Source: Myxococcus stipitatus (GTDB taxonomy: Bacteria > Myxococcota > Myxococcia > Myxococcales > Myxococcaceae). From it: a stretch of DNA of 64,000 nt. The stretch covers positions 620,001-684,000 of the forward strand of contig NZ_JAKCFI010000005.1 of NCBI RefSeq assembly GCF_021412625.1, in the 5' to 3' direction. Shown here piece by piece: positions 55,465-64,000 of the stretch. The notes beneath the pieces are model-generated. The model was not told where the DNA came from and made no database searches. It saw only the letters and a list, made by a program, of their open reading frames with translations. The number at the start of each line of letters is the position of its first letter. The first letter of the stretch is position 1. The translations under genes and the position numbers were made by a program.

Positions 55465-56874
55465 ATGACCACCCTCCCCGCCACGGCCCGCCCCGACGAG
55501 GCCCCCGCCGCCCTCCCACCCGGGCCCACCTCCGGGGCGCCGTCCCGCCAGCGCCTCGGCGCGCGGCACGGGGTGGCGCTCGTGGGGTTCGTGGCCGTCG
55601 TCATGGCGGGGTTCGCGGTGGACGACCCGCTGGCGGCGCGCACGCTGTGGGTGGGCGGGGCGTGCCTGGTGTTGTGGCTGACGGAGCTGGTGCCGCCCTT
55701 CGTCCCCACGCTGCTGCTCTTGGGGGCGACGCCGGTGTTGCTCGGCCCCGTGGGCGAGGGCTACGGCGTGTCGTCCGTGCTCGCGTGGTGCGCGGACCCG
55801 GTGCTCGTGCTGTTCCTGGGGGGCTTCACGCTGGAGGTCGCGGCCATGCGCCATGGCCTGGACGCGGCGGTGGCGCGACACGTCGTGCGGCTGTCGCGGG
55901 GCCGGCCCCGGCTGCTGCTCCTGTGGGTGATGGGCGGCGTGGCGTTCCTCTCCATGTGGATGTCCAACGTCGCCGCCGCGGCGATGATGCTGGCGGCGCT
56001 CCGGCCGCTGCTCGTCGCGCTGGCCCCGGGCGCCGCGCTCCGGCCCGCGCTGCTGGCCGTGGTGGCCCTGGGCGCCAACCTCGGGGGCATGGCGACGCCG
56101 GTGGGCAGCGGGCCCAACGCGCTCGCGGTGTCCGCCGCCTCCGCGCACGTCCCCGTCACCTTCGCCGGCTGGATGGCCTTCGCGCTCCCGCTCACCGCGC
56201 TGATGCTGGTGCTCGGGTTCGCGCTCGTCCTCCTGCGCTTCCGCGTCGACGGGCCGCTGGCGCTCCCCGCCCCCACCGGCGAGGCGTTGGAGCCCGCCGG
56301 GCGCCGCGTGCTCGCCGTCTGCGCCGCCTGCGTCGCCGCGTGGCTGTCCGAACCGCTGCACGGGGTGCCCGCCCCCGTCGTCGCGCTCGCGGCCACGGCG
56401 CTGCTGTTCGGCACGGGGCTGCTGACGCGCGAGGACCTGGGGCGGCTCGACTGGTCGACGCTGCTGCTCATCGCCGGCGGCATCGCCCTGGGACGCTTGA
56501 TGGAGGAGTCCGGGCTGGTGGCGCGCGCGCTGGAAGGGGCCGGGCTGTCGGACTGGCCCCGCGAGGCCCGGCTGGGGGCGCTCGTCGCGGTGGCGGCGCT
56601 GCTGTCGGCCTTGATGAGCAACACCGGCACGGCGGCCCTGCTCATCCCCCTGGCCTCGGCGCTGGAGCCCTCCGCCTCCACGCCCGTGCTCGTCGCGATG
56701 GGCTGTTCGCTGGGCATCCCCTTCGCCATCAGCACGCCTCCCAACGCGATGGTGTCCGGAGAAGGACTCCGGGCCTCGGAGCTCCTGCGCCTGGGCCTCC
56801 CCCTCATGCTGGCCGGCTGTCTGCTGGTCAGTCTGACCGGCCCCCGGGTGCTACGGCTCTTCGGTCTGCCATGA
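55465..56874 (+). CDS. DASS/SLC13-family sodium-coupled anion transporter
   Basis: 469 residues with about eleven to twelve transmembrane helices. Both SNT-type hairpin motifs of the family are present: WMSNVAAAAMM and LMSNTGTAALL. The final stretch GIPFAISTPPNAMVSGEG is also characteristic. Substrates of this family are dicarboxylates, citrate, sulfate or phosphate; which applies cannot be decided. It follows the CBS-domain gene on the same strand. The N-terminal 35 residues are Pro/Ala-rich and not part of the fold. Confidence 0.92.
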   Translation: MTTLPATARPDEAPAALPPGPTSGAPSRQRLGARHGVALVGFVAVVMAGFAVDDPLAARTLWVGGACLVLWLTELVPPFVPTLLLLGATPVLLGPVGEGYGVSSVLAWCADPVLVLFLGGFTLEVAAMRHGLDAAVARHVVRLSRGRPRLLLLWVMGGVAFLSMWMSNVAAAAMMLAALRPLLVALAPGAALRPALLAVVALGANLGGMATPVGSGPNALAVSAASAHVPVTFAGWMAFALPLTALMLVLGFALVLLRFRVDGPLALPAPTGEALEPAGRRVLAVCAACVAAWLSEPLHGVPAPVVALAATALLFGTGLLTREDLGRLDWSTLLLIAGGIALGRLMEESGLVARALEGAGLSDWPREARLGALVAVAALLSALMSNTGTAALLIPLASALEPSASTPVLVAMGCSLGIPFAISTPPNAMVSGEGLRASELLRLGLPLMLAGCLLVSLTGPRVLRLFGLP

Positions 56875-56938
56875 GCTACCCTCCCGCCCCCACCTCGGCC
56901 TCCGGGGTGACAGCCCGGTCTGGTTTGAAGCACCCGCG

Positions 56939-56954
56939 CGGCACACGGGTTGAA
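56939..56954 (+). promoter_or_regulatory. Weak sigma-54-like promoter before the OsmC-like gene
   Basis: CGGCACACGGGTTGAA resembles TGGCAC-N5-TTGCA with two differences, including A for the invariant C of the -12 GC. An NtrC-type regulator gene follows the OsmC-like gene. Treat as tentative. Confidence 0.3.
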
Positions 56955-56993
56955 AGGGCATTGCCGGAGAAGGGCCCGGCGGAAGGAGAGCCC

Positions 56994-57509
56994 ATGACGT
57001 CCGTTACCGTCACAGAGTACGAAACACGCCTCTACTGGCAGGGCGAGCGCGGCGCCGTGCTGACGAGCGACCGTGCGCCCCCCGTGCCCATCGGCCTTCC
57101 GCTGGGTGAGCAACACGGGCCCGACAGCGGGCGCTGGGCGCCGGAGACGCTGCTGGTGGGCGCGGTGGAGGGCCGCACGCTCCTGGCCTTCCTGGAGCGC
57201 GCCCGCGAGGCGGACGTCCCCATCCTCTTCTACCAGAGCTGCGCGGTGGCCCGCGTGGTGGGCGGCCCCGGCCAGACGCCCCACTTCACCGACCTCATCG
57301 TCAGGCCCCACGTGGCCGTCGCCACGGACACGGACGCGGAGGTGGTGCGGCTCATCTTCTCGGAGCTGCCCGCGCACTGCTTCCCCAGCTCCGTCATCCA
57401 GATCGCTCCTCGCATCGAGCCGGTGGTGGAGACCTGGCATGCCCGCGTCCCCCCGCCCCTCAACGCCGTCGACGTCGCTCGCGGCGCCCTGAACGTCGTA
57501 CCCTCCTGA
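56994..57509 (+). CDS. OsmC-like protein with only one of the two redox cysteines
   Basis: 171 residues; AGGAG lies 6 bases before the ATG. The OsmC/Ohr fold is suggested by GRWAPETLLVGAVEGRTLLA (the usual N/P-E-LL-A-x5-C helix) and LPAHCFPSSVIQ (the usual second-Cys helix). The first redox Cys is missing (the helix has VEGRT instead), while Cys in PAHCFP is kept. Peroxide reduction by the standard two-Cys mechanism is therefore doubtful; ligand binding or a one-Cys chemistry is possible. It lies 22 bases upstream of the second NtrC-type regulator gene. Confidence 0.72.
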   Translation: MTSVTVTEYETRLYWQGERGAVLTSDRAPPVPIGLPLGEQHGPDSGRWAPETLLVGAVEGRTLLAFLERAREADVPILFYQSCAVARVVGGPGQTPHFTDLIVRPHVAVATDTDAEVVRLIFSELPAHCFPSSVIQIAPRIEPVVETWHARVPPPLNAVDVARGALNVVPS

Positions 57510-57531
57510 CCCCCAGCGCCCCACCCCATCC

Positions 57532-58950
<1,419 letters not shown>

Positions 58951-58974
58951 CGCCGGCGCGTCATGGCCGGGGGC

Positions 58975-59016
58975 TACGACGGGTGTCGTTGACAGTTACG
59001 ACACCCGTCGTAATAC
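58975..59016 (+). promoter_or_regulatory. BlaI-type operator overlapping a sigma-70 promoter
   Basis: A perfect inverted repeat, TACGACGGGTGTCGT (58975-58989) and ACGACACCCGTCGTA (58998-59012), spans the promoter. TTGACA (58989-58994) and TAATAC (59011-59016) are 16 bases apart. The TACGAC half-site matches BlaI/CopY operators. The transcript would start near 59023, so the ATG at 59026 is nearly leaderless. Confidence 0.85.
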
Positions 59017-59025
59017 TGTGGCGCC

Positions 59026-59412
59026 ATGGTACCCGTTCCCCCACAGCCCACGCGCGCCGAACTGGCCATCCTCCGAGCGCTCTGGCAGCTGGGCCCCAGC
59101 ACCGTCCGCCAGGTCCACGAGTCGCTGCGCGACACGCAGGACACGGGCTACACCACGGTCCTCAAGCTCCTCCAGAACATGACGGAGAAGGGGCTGGTGC
59201 AGCGCGACGAGAGCGAGCGCACCCACGTCTACAAGGCGGCGCTGAGCCAGCAGCGCACGCAGCGCGACCTCTTGCGTGACCTGATGGACCGGGCCTTCGG
59301 CGGCTCCGCGATGAGCGTGGTGGCCCAGGCCCTGTCGATGAAGCGCGCCTCCTCCGAGGAGCTGGCCGAGATCCGCAAGCTGCTCGACGCCCACGAGAGT
59401 CGGGGGAAGTGA
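59026..59412 (+). CDS. BlaI/MecI/CopY-family transcriptional repressor
   Basis: 128 residues with the family winged helix: ELAILRALWQLGPSTVRQVHESL and TGYTTVLKLLQNMTEKGLV, followed by a C-terminal dimerisation region. Such repressors bind TACGAC-type dyads and are removed by cleavage through an M56 protease. The operator lies directly on its promoter, implying autorepression of this two-gene operon. The next gene encodes the M56 protease and overlaps its stop (TGATG). The regulated resistance or stress gene is not adjacent; no beta-lactamase is nearby. Confidence 0.93.
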   Translation: MVPVPPQPTRAELAILRALWQLGPSTVRQVHESLRDTQDTGYTTVLKLLQNMTEKGLVQRDESERTHVYKAALSQQRTQRDLLRDLMDRAFGGSAMSVVAQALSMKRASSEELAEIRKLLDAHESRGK

Positions 59413-61343
59413 TGGACGCGCTGGACCTGTGGACGGCGCCGTCGCTCGTTCGCGCCCTGGAACAAGCCCTGCTCGCCTTCGTCTGGCAGGGAGTCGCGGT
59501 GGCCCTGGCCGTCGCCGGTCTCCTCGCCCTGCTGCCCCAACGCGCCGCGCGCGCCAGGTACGCCACCGCGTGCGTGGGGTTGCTGGCCATGGGCCTGTTG
59601 CCCCTCGTCTCGTTCCTCGCGGCCCTGCCTGGCGCGTCGGACACGACGCCCGTCGGTCCCCTGGCGACGCAGGCCCTGTCCGCCACGCTCGCCGCGCCCA
59701 GGGAGACGGCCCGCGCGGTGGTGATGCTCTCCGCCACGCCGGAGTCCCCCTGGGGGCTCGAGGCGCTGCGCCCCTGGCTGCTGCCGCTGTGGTGCTGCGG
59801 CGTGCTGCTGCTGTCGGCGCGCACGCTGCTCTCCTGGTTCGTGGCCCAGCGGCTGACGCGCCTGCACACGCGGGAGGCCCCCGCCGCCTGGCGGCAGGCG
59901 CTGGCGCGCGCGCTGGCGAGGCTGCGGATGACGCGTCCGGTGCGGCTGCTGGCCACCTCGCGCGTGGACATCCCCATGGTCATCGGGCTGTGGAGGCCGC
60001 TCATCCTCGTCCCGGCCGGCGCCATCAGCGGCCTGTCCCCCTCGCAGCTCGAGGCGGTGCTCGCCCACGAGCTCGCGCACATCCGCCGGCACGACTACCT
60101 GGTGAACCTGCTGCAGACGCTGGTGGAGACGTTCCTGTTCTACCACCCCGCCGTCTGGTGGCTGTCGCACCGCGTCCGCCAGGAGCGCGAGCACTGCGCG
60201 GACGACCTCGCGGTCGAGGCCTGTGGCGATGCCTTCCTCTATGCCCAGGCGCTGACGCACCTCGAGCAGCTGCGCGTGCCGGCGATGGCCGGGCTGGCGC
60301 TGGGCGCGGACGGGGGCTCGCTCCTGTCGCGCATCCGCCGGCTGCTGGCCACGCCGGAGTCCCGCGCGCCGAGCCGGACGTGGCGTCTGGCCAGCGGGCT
60401 CGGCGGCGCCGCGCTCGCGGTCGCCCTGGGGACCTCGCAGGTACCGCTCACCGCGCTCGCGGAGCCGCCCCCCGCGGGGCCCCTCCGCGCGGTCGCGACG
60501 CCCCTGATGAGCCGGGAGCGCCTCGCCTCGCCGCCGCCCCTGCCCATCCACCGGCCGCTGGTGGCGCCGCTGCCCATGGTGTCCCCCGTCTCCCTGACGC
60601 CCGTGAGCCGTCCGGCACACCCCGTCACCACGAAGGCCCCCGCGCGCAAGGCGCGAGCGCCGGAGGTCGCGCCGCTGCTCATCCCGGACACGCAGGGCAT
60701 CGCGCGCACGGAGCTGCCCCGGACGCCGTACACCCTCGACGCGGAGCCCGTGGCCCCCGTCGTCCCCGACGAGGAGGCCGCGCCCGCCCTGGCGGACGCC
60801 TCCGAGCCGCTGCCCCTGCCGTCGCTACCGTTCGACCTCACCCCTCCCGCGCCGGAGGCCCCGCCTGTCGAGGCCCTCGAGCGTGACGAGGACGGTGTCT
60901 TCACGCTCGGCCCCGGCATCACCCCGCCCCGCTTCGTGACGGGCCGGCGCTTCCACTTCGCGGACCTGACCCAGGGCATGCGCTCGCGCATCTCCGCCGT
61001 GCCCAACGGCGCGGTGGTGACCCGCTGCACCATCACCGCCGACGGCAGCGTCACCAACTGCAAGTCGCTCCAGGGCCTGTCCGGCCTGGAGGACGCCGTC
61101 ATCCGCACGCTGACGACGTGGCGCTACGAGCCGGCGCAGCTCAAGGGCAAGCCGGTGCCGGTCCACTACGAGTTCGACATCTGGTTCACCAACGAGCCCG
61201 GTGGCTCCATGGGTGACGCCACCCGTCAGCTCGCCCGCGCGGACAAGCCCGGCCCGCGCGCGGACGGCTCCGGCCAGGAGAGCTGCATCCTGTGCGCCAG
61301 CGTCACCACCTCCGGACTGGTGGCGCCGCCCGCGGGCTTCTGA
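59412..61343 (+). CDS. BlaR1/MecR1-like M56 metalloprotease with TonB-type C-terminus
   Basis: 643 residues. Several transmembrane helices in the first 145 residues lead to the M56 domain with HELAH at 219-223 and the downstream EREHCADDLA segment. A hydrophobic helix near 335-350 is followed by a Pro-rich region (about 355-510). The last domain (about 515-595) resembles a TonB C-terminal domain: GAVVTRCTITADGSVTNCKS, EDAVIRTLTTWRYEPAQ. Classical BlaR1 carries a penicillin-binding sensor domain there instead. It probably senses an envelope signal and triggers cleavage of the BlaI-type repressor. Confidence 0.88.
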   Translation: MDALDLWTAPSLVRALEQALLAFVWQGVAVALAVAGLLALLPQRAARARYATACVGLLAMGLLPLVSFLAALPGASDTTPVGPLATQALSATLAAPRETARAVVMLSATPESPWGLEALRPWLLPLWCCGVLLLSARTLLSWFVAQRLTRLHTREAPAAWRQALARALARLRMTRPVRLLATSRVDIPMVIGLWRPLILVPAGAISGLSPSQLEAVLAHELAHIRRHDYLVNLLQTLVETFLFYHPAVWWLSHRVRQEREHCADDLAVEACGDAFLYAQALTHLEQLRVPAMAGLALGADGGSLLSRIRRLLATPESRAPSRTWRLASGLGGAALAVALGTSQVPLTALAEPPPAGPLRAVATPLMSRERLASPPPLPIHRPLVAPLPMVSPVSLTPVSRPAHPVTTKAPARKARAPEVAPLLIPDTQGIARTELPRTPYTLDAEPVAPVVPDEEAAPALADASEPLPLPSLPFDLTPPAPEAPPVEALERDEDGVFTLGPGITPPRFVTGRRFHFADLTQGMRSRISAVPNGAVVTRCTITADGSVTNCKSLQGLSGLEDAVIRTLTTWRYEPAQLKGKPVPVHYEFDIWFTNEPGGSMGDATRQLARADKPGPRADGSGQESCILCASVTTSGLVAPPAGF

Positions 61344-61351
61344 GGTCGCGC

Positions 61352-62458
61352 CTAGCGCGCCACCGGCAGGCGCAAGAGGAAGCGCGCGCCGCCGGTGGGG
61401 GCCGACCCCACCTCCAACGTCCCCGCGTGCTGGGTGACGATGGCGTGGACGATGGGGAGCCCGAGCCCCGAGCCCTGCGCCTTCGTGGTGAAGAAGGGCT
61501 CGAAGATGCGGTCCCTCATCGCCTCGGGGACGCCCGTCCCCGTGTCATCCACCGTGAGCCAGACGCGCGAGTCCTCGACGCCGGTCGACAGCGTCACCCG
61601 GCCCCCCGCGGGCGTCGACTCCAGCGCGTTGAGGCACAGGTTGATGAGCACCTGGCGCAGCCGCTCCTCCTCGCCGGCCAGCGCCGGCATGGGGGCGTCC
61701 GGGACGACCTGCTCCAGCACCACCTTGCGGGCCTCGGCCTGGCTCGACAGCAGGTCCACCACGCGGCGCACCAGCGCCTTGACGTCCACGGAGCCCGGGC
61801 GGAACTCGCGAGGCCGCGCGAACTGGAGGAAGTCCTCCAGGATGTGGTCCAGCCGGCGAATCTCGTCGCGCACCAGCAACAGCGGCTCCAGGAGCGCGCC
61901 CTGCTGCGCGTCCGGCAGCTTGCGCACGCGCCGCTCCAGCACGGAGAGCTGCAGCGCCGCGGCGTTGAGGGGGTTGCGAATCTCGTGGGACAGCCCCGCC
62001 GTCATCGTGCCCACCGCGGCCAGCTTCTCCGTCACCTGCGCGCGCCGGGCCAGTTCGCGCTTCTCCGCGTGCAGGCGCACCTGCCGCATGGCCTGCTCCA
62101 GCGTGAGGAGCAGCTCGCGCGGCGCGCAGGGCTTCATCAGGTAGGCACAAGCCCCCGCCCTCACCGCGGCCATCGCCGTCTCCAGCGTGGCGAAGCCCGT
62201 CAGCAGCACCACCTCCGAGTCCGGCGCCCCCGCCTTCAGCTCCGCCGCCAGCGCCGTCCCATCCCCGTCCGGCAGGCGCAGGTCCACCAGCGCCACGTCG
62301 AAGCCCTCGCGGGCCCGCTCCCGCGCGGCCTTGCAGGTCGACGCGCCGCGCACCGCGTAGCCGGCGTCCCCCAGCAGCTCGTGGAGGTTGTCGAGGAACG
62401 CCGCGTTGTCGTCGACCAGCAGGATGCGCGCCGGGGGCTGGGAGACCGTCTGTGTCAT
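61352..62458 (-). CDS. Hybrid histidine kinase with N-terminal receiver
   Basis: 368 residues. A receiver (about 10-125) with ILLVDDNAAF, phospho-acceptor Asp in ALVDLRLPDGDG and Lys in YLMKPCAP precedes a HisKA domain (AGLSHEIRNPLNAAALQLS) and ATPase domain (NLCLNALEST, DDTGTGVP, GSGLGLPIVHAI). No membrane segment, so it is cytoplasmic. The receiver probably takes phosphate from the upstream kinase or double receiver and tunes its own kinase. It overlaps the double-receiver gene by 4 bases and is the last gene of the set in the window. Confidence 0.93.
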   Translation of the reverse strand: MTQTVSQPPARILLVDDNAAFLDNLHELLGDAGYAVRGASTCKAARERAREGFDVALVDLRLPDGDGTALAAELKAGAPDSEVVLLTGFATLETAMAAVRAGACAYLMKPCAPRELLLTLEQAMRQVRLHAEKRELARRAQVTEKLAAVGTMTAGLSHEIRNPLNAAALQLSVLERRVRKLPDAQQGALLEPLLLVRDEIRRLDHILEDFLQFARPREFRPGSVDVKALVRRVVDLLSSQAEARKVVLEQVVPDAPMPALAGEEERLRQVLINLCLNALESTPAGGRVTLSTGVEDSRVWLTVDDTGTGVPEAMRDRIFEPFFTTKAQGSGLGLPIVHAIVTQHAGTLEVGSAPTGGARFLLRLPVAR

Positions 62459-63168
62459 GGGGAGGGCATGGAGCGGGTGGCGTGCGCGGACTCGAGCGCG
62501 CCCACCACTTCGCCGGTGTCGAAGGGCTTGGAGAACACGTCGATGACGGAGTCCACCGGGGCGAGGTCGGGCCAGGCGGTGATGACGAAGGTGGGGAGCC
62601 GCGGGAAGCGCGCGCGCAGCCGCCGGAGCGCCTCGCCATCCGGCCCCCCGGGCACGCGCAGGTCCACCAGCGCCGCGAACGGCCGCGCGCAGCACAGGTT
62701 CTCCGTGTCGAGCACCGACGCCGCCCGCACGCTGGAGAAGCCGCTCGCGCGCAGCACCTCGGAGAGGTTGTCGCTCAACGCGGGGTCGTCCTCCACCAGC
62801 ACCACCAGCCCGTCCCGCCGCGCCCGCGTCAGCAGCTCCATCAACTGCGGCACGGGCACCGGCTTGGGCAGCACCGCGAGCAGGCCCTCGCGCCGCGCCG
62901 TCTCCAGGTCGTTCTCCCGGGGGTGCGCGGTGATGACGACGGCGGCGATGCCCGGGTCGAGCAGGCGGATGCGCCGCACCGCGTCCGCCCCGCTCATGCC
63001 GGGCATGCGCATGTCCGTCACCAGCGCGTCGAAGCGCGTGGCGCGCACCAGCGAGAGGGCCTCCTCGCCGCTGTGCGCGATGACGGCCTCGTGCCCCTCG
63101 TCGCGGAGGATCTCCGCCAGGTTCTCCGCCAGCGCGCGGTTGTCATCCAGCAGAAGGTACCGGCGCAT
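62455..63168 (-). CDS. Double-receiver protein without output domain
   Basis: 237 residues made of two receiver domains (about 1-115 and 120-237). Both keep the phosphorylation residues: first domain LLLDDN, TDMRMPG, VITAHP, LPKPV; second domain LVEDDP, VDLRVPG, VITAWP, FSKPF. There is no DNA-binding or enzymatic domain, so it likely passes phosphoryl groups between the two flanking kinases. It overlaps the upstream kinase gene by 26 bases and the downstream hybrid kinase gene by 4. Confidence 0.93.
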   Translation of the reverse strand: MRRYLLLDDNRALAENLAEILRDEGHEAVIAHSGEEALSLVRATRFDALVTDMRMPGMSGADAVRRIRLLDPGIAAVVITAHPRENDLETARREGLLAVLPKPVPVPQLMELLTRARRDGLVVLVEDDPALSDNLSEVLRASGFSSVRAASVLDTENLCCARPFAALVDLRVPGGPDGEALRRLRARFPRLPTFVITAWPDLAPVDSVIDVFSKPFDTGEVVGALESAHATRSMPSP

Positions 63169-64000
63169 GCGGGCCCTCCTCGGGACTCACGGAGAACTGG
63201 ATGACGAAGCGGGCGCCCGCCCCTTCGCGCGGCGCATAGGTGATGCCGCCGCCATGCCGCTCCAGGATGCGGCGCACCAGCGGCAACCCCAGGCCGATGC
63301 CCCGCGCCTTCGTCGTCATCAACGGCTCGAACAGCCGGGGCCGGATGCTCTCGCTCACGCCGGGCCCGGTGTCCTCCAGCACCAGCTCCACCCCGCCGCG
63401 CTCGGACACGGAGCCCGTGAGCGACACGCTGCCGCCAGTCTCCTCCAACGCCTGGACGGCGTTCTCCAACAGGTTGACGAACACCTGCCGCAGCTGCCCC
63501 GCGTCGCCCTGGATGGGCGGCAGCGAGACGAGCCCCTCGGTCGTCACGGACACGCCCTCGGGACGCGACACCGCCTTGAGGGCCTCCTGCCACACCTCGT
63601 CCAGCCACACCGGCTGACGTTGGACGGGGCGGTCGCGAATCATGTCCAGCAGGTCGGAGATGATGTGGTTGGCGATGCCCACCTGCTCGCCGATGCGGTC
63701 GAGGTGCTTGTGGGTGCGCTCGTCCACCGTGGCGCCCGCGCGGCTGCGCAGGATGTAGAGCGAGGTCTCGATGACGCCCAGCGGGTTGCGCAGTTCGTGA
63801 CCGATGGAGCCCACGAGCTGACCGAAGGTGGAGAGCCGCTCGCTGCGCGCCTGCTGGGCGAGCAGGTCCTCGCGGTAGGTGTGGAGCATGATGGCCAGCT
63901 CCAGGTCCAGGATGCGCCCCAGGGAGACGCGCGTGAACTGGCGCACCTCCGGCGTCGCATCGAACGCCGTGTCGATGACGTCGTCGAGCTCCTGCCTCAA
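63143..64000 (-). CDS. Histidine kinase, 5' end outside window (possible globin-type input)
   Basis: The frame is open to the window edge, so at least 285 C-terminal residues are seen. The visible N-terminal helix [19 protein letters not shown] resembles the last helix of protoglobin-type sensor domains, suggesting heme-based gas sensing; this is weak because the rest is missing. HisKA is [18 protein letters not shown]; the ATPase has [20 protein letters not shown] and [12 protein letters not shown]. It is the first known gene of the three-gene relay on this strand. Confidence 0.9.
   Translation of the reverse strand: MRQELDDVIDTAFDATPEVRQFTRVSLGRILDLELAIMLHTYREDLLAQQARSERLSTFGQLVGSIGHELRNPLGVIETSLYILRSRAGATVDERTHKHLDRIGEQVGIANHIISDLLDMIRDRPVQRQPVWLDEVWQEALKAVSRPEGVSVTTEGLVSLPPIQGDAGQLRQVFVNLLENAVQALEETGGSVSLTGSVSERGGVELVLEDTGPGVSESIRPRLFEPLMTTKARGIGLGLPLVRRILERHGGGITYAPREGAGARFVIQFSVSPEEGPHAPVPSAG

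Overview
The window is very GC-rich, densely packed and strongly biased to G/C at third codon positions. Its gene content fits a myxobacterium (Myxococcota, Myxococcus/Corallococcus type): two NtrC-like sigma-54 activators, several histidine kinases and receiver-only proteins, lipoproteins with TPR repeats, histone H1-like Lys/Ala/Pro tails, a thermolysin-type exoprotease and HD-GYP signalling. The taxonomy is inferred from gene style only. I see no transposase, phage gene, CRISPR array, rRNA or complete tRNA.

Layout. 1-3.3 kb: a secreted M4 metalloprotease (5' end outside the window), a TPR protein, and a small protein with a phospholipase A2-like His-Asp site. 3.3-11.4 kb: a histidine kinase/NtrC-type regulator pair diverges from a TolC - ATPase - MacA - MacB efflux operon; between them lie a sigma-54 promoter, two copies of a 14-base dyad and a 16-bp palindrome. 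11.4-17 kb: an SDR, a membrane metallophosphoesterase, PhoD with a Cys4-type zinc protein, and a TPR lipoprotein with a structured 5' leader. 17-22.8 kb: glutathione-dependent formaldehyde detoxification (FrmA/FrmB), a DUF2807 lipoprotein, an aquaporin-like protein with a soluble tail, an MgtC/DUF4010 protein and a DUF3185 protein. 22.9-31.2 kb: RNase R and an OB/chagasin-like protein, both with histone H1-like tails, then MoeA, RibA and an MBL-fold hydrolase.

31.2-39 kb is a lipoate and 2-oxoacid dehydrogenase region: a LipB-Nudix fusion translationally coupled to a ClpX-zinc-finger ATPase, then E2, LipA, a DUF72 protein and E3 (Lpd). No E1 subunit is present. 41-48.2 kb holds a complete, overlapping histidine operon in the order hisG-D-C-H-A-B-F-N-IE. 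It is preceded by a short reading frame rich in His codons and a strong intrinsic terminator, which together look like a classical attenuator. 48.4-57.5 kb carries ThiO, an HD-GYP response regulator, MoaA, a DUF4870 protein, ThiC behind a TPP riboswitch, a CBS-domain protein, a DASS transporter and an OsmC-like protein. 57.5-64 kb carries a second NtrC-like regulator, a BlaI/BlaR1-like pair whose M56 protease ends in a TonB-type domain, and a three-gene receiver/kinase relay cut by the window edge.

The control systems visible in the DNA are the most informative part: the sigma-54 efflux switch, the his attenuator, the TPP riboswitch, the BlaI operator lying on its own promoter, and the multi-arm leader of the TPR lipoprotein gene. 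Protein novelties worth following are the Cys-free PLA2-like protein, the ClpX-type zinc-finger ATPase, the LipB-Nudix fusion and the M56-TonB fusion.
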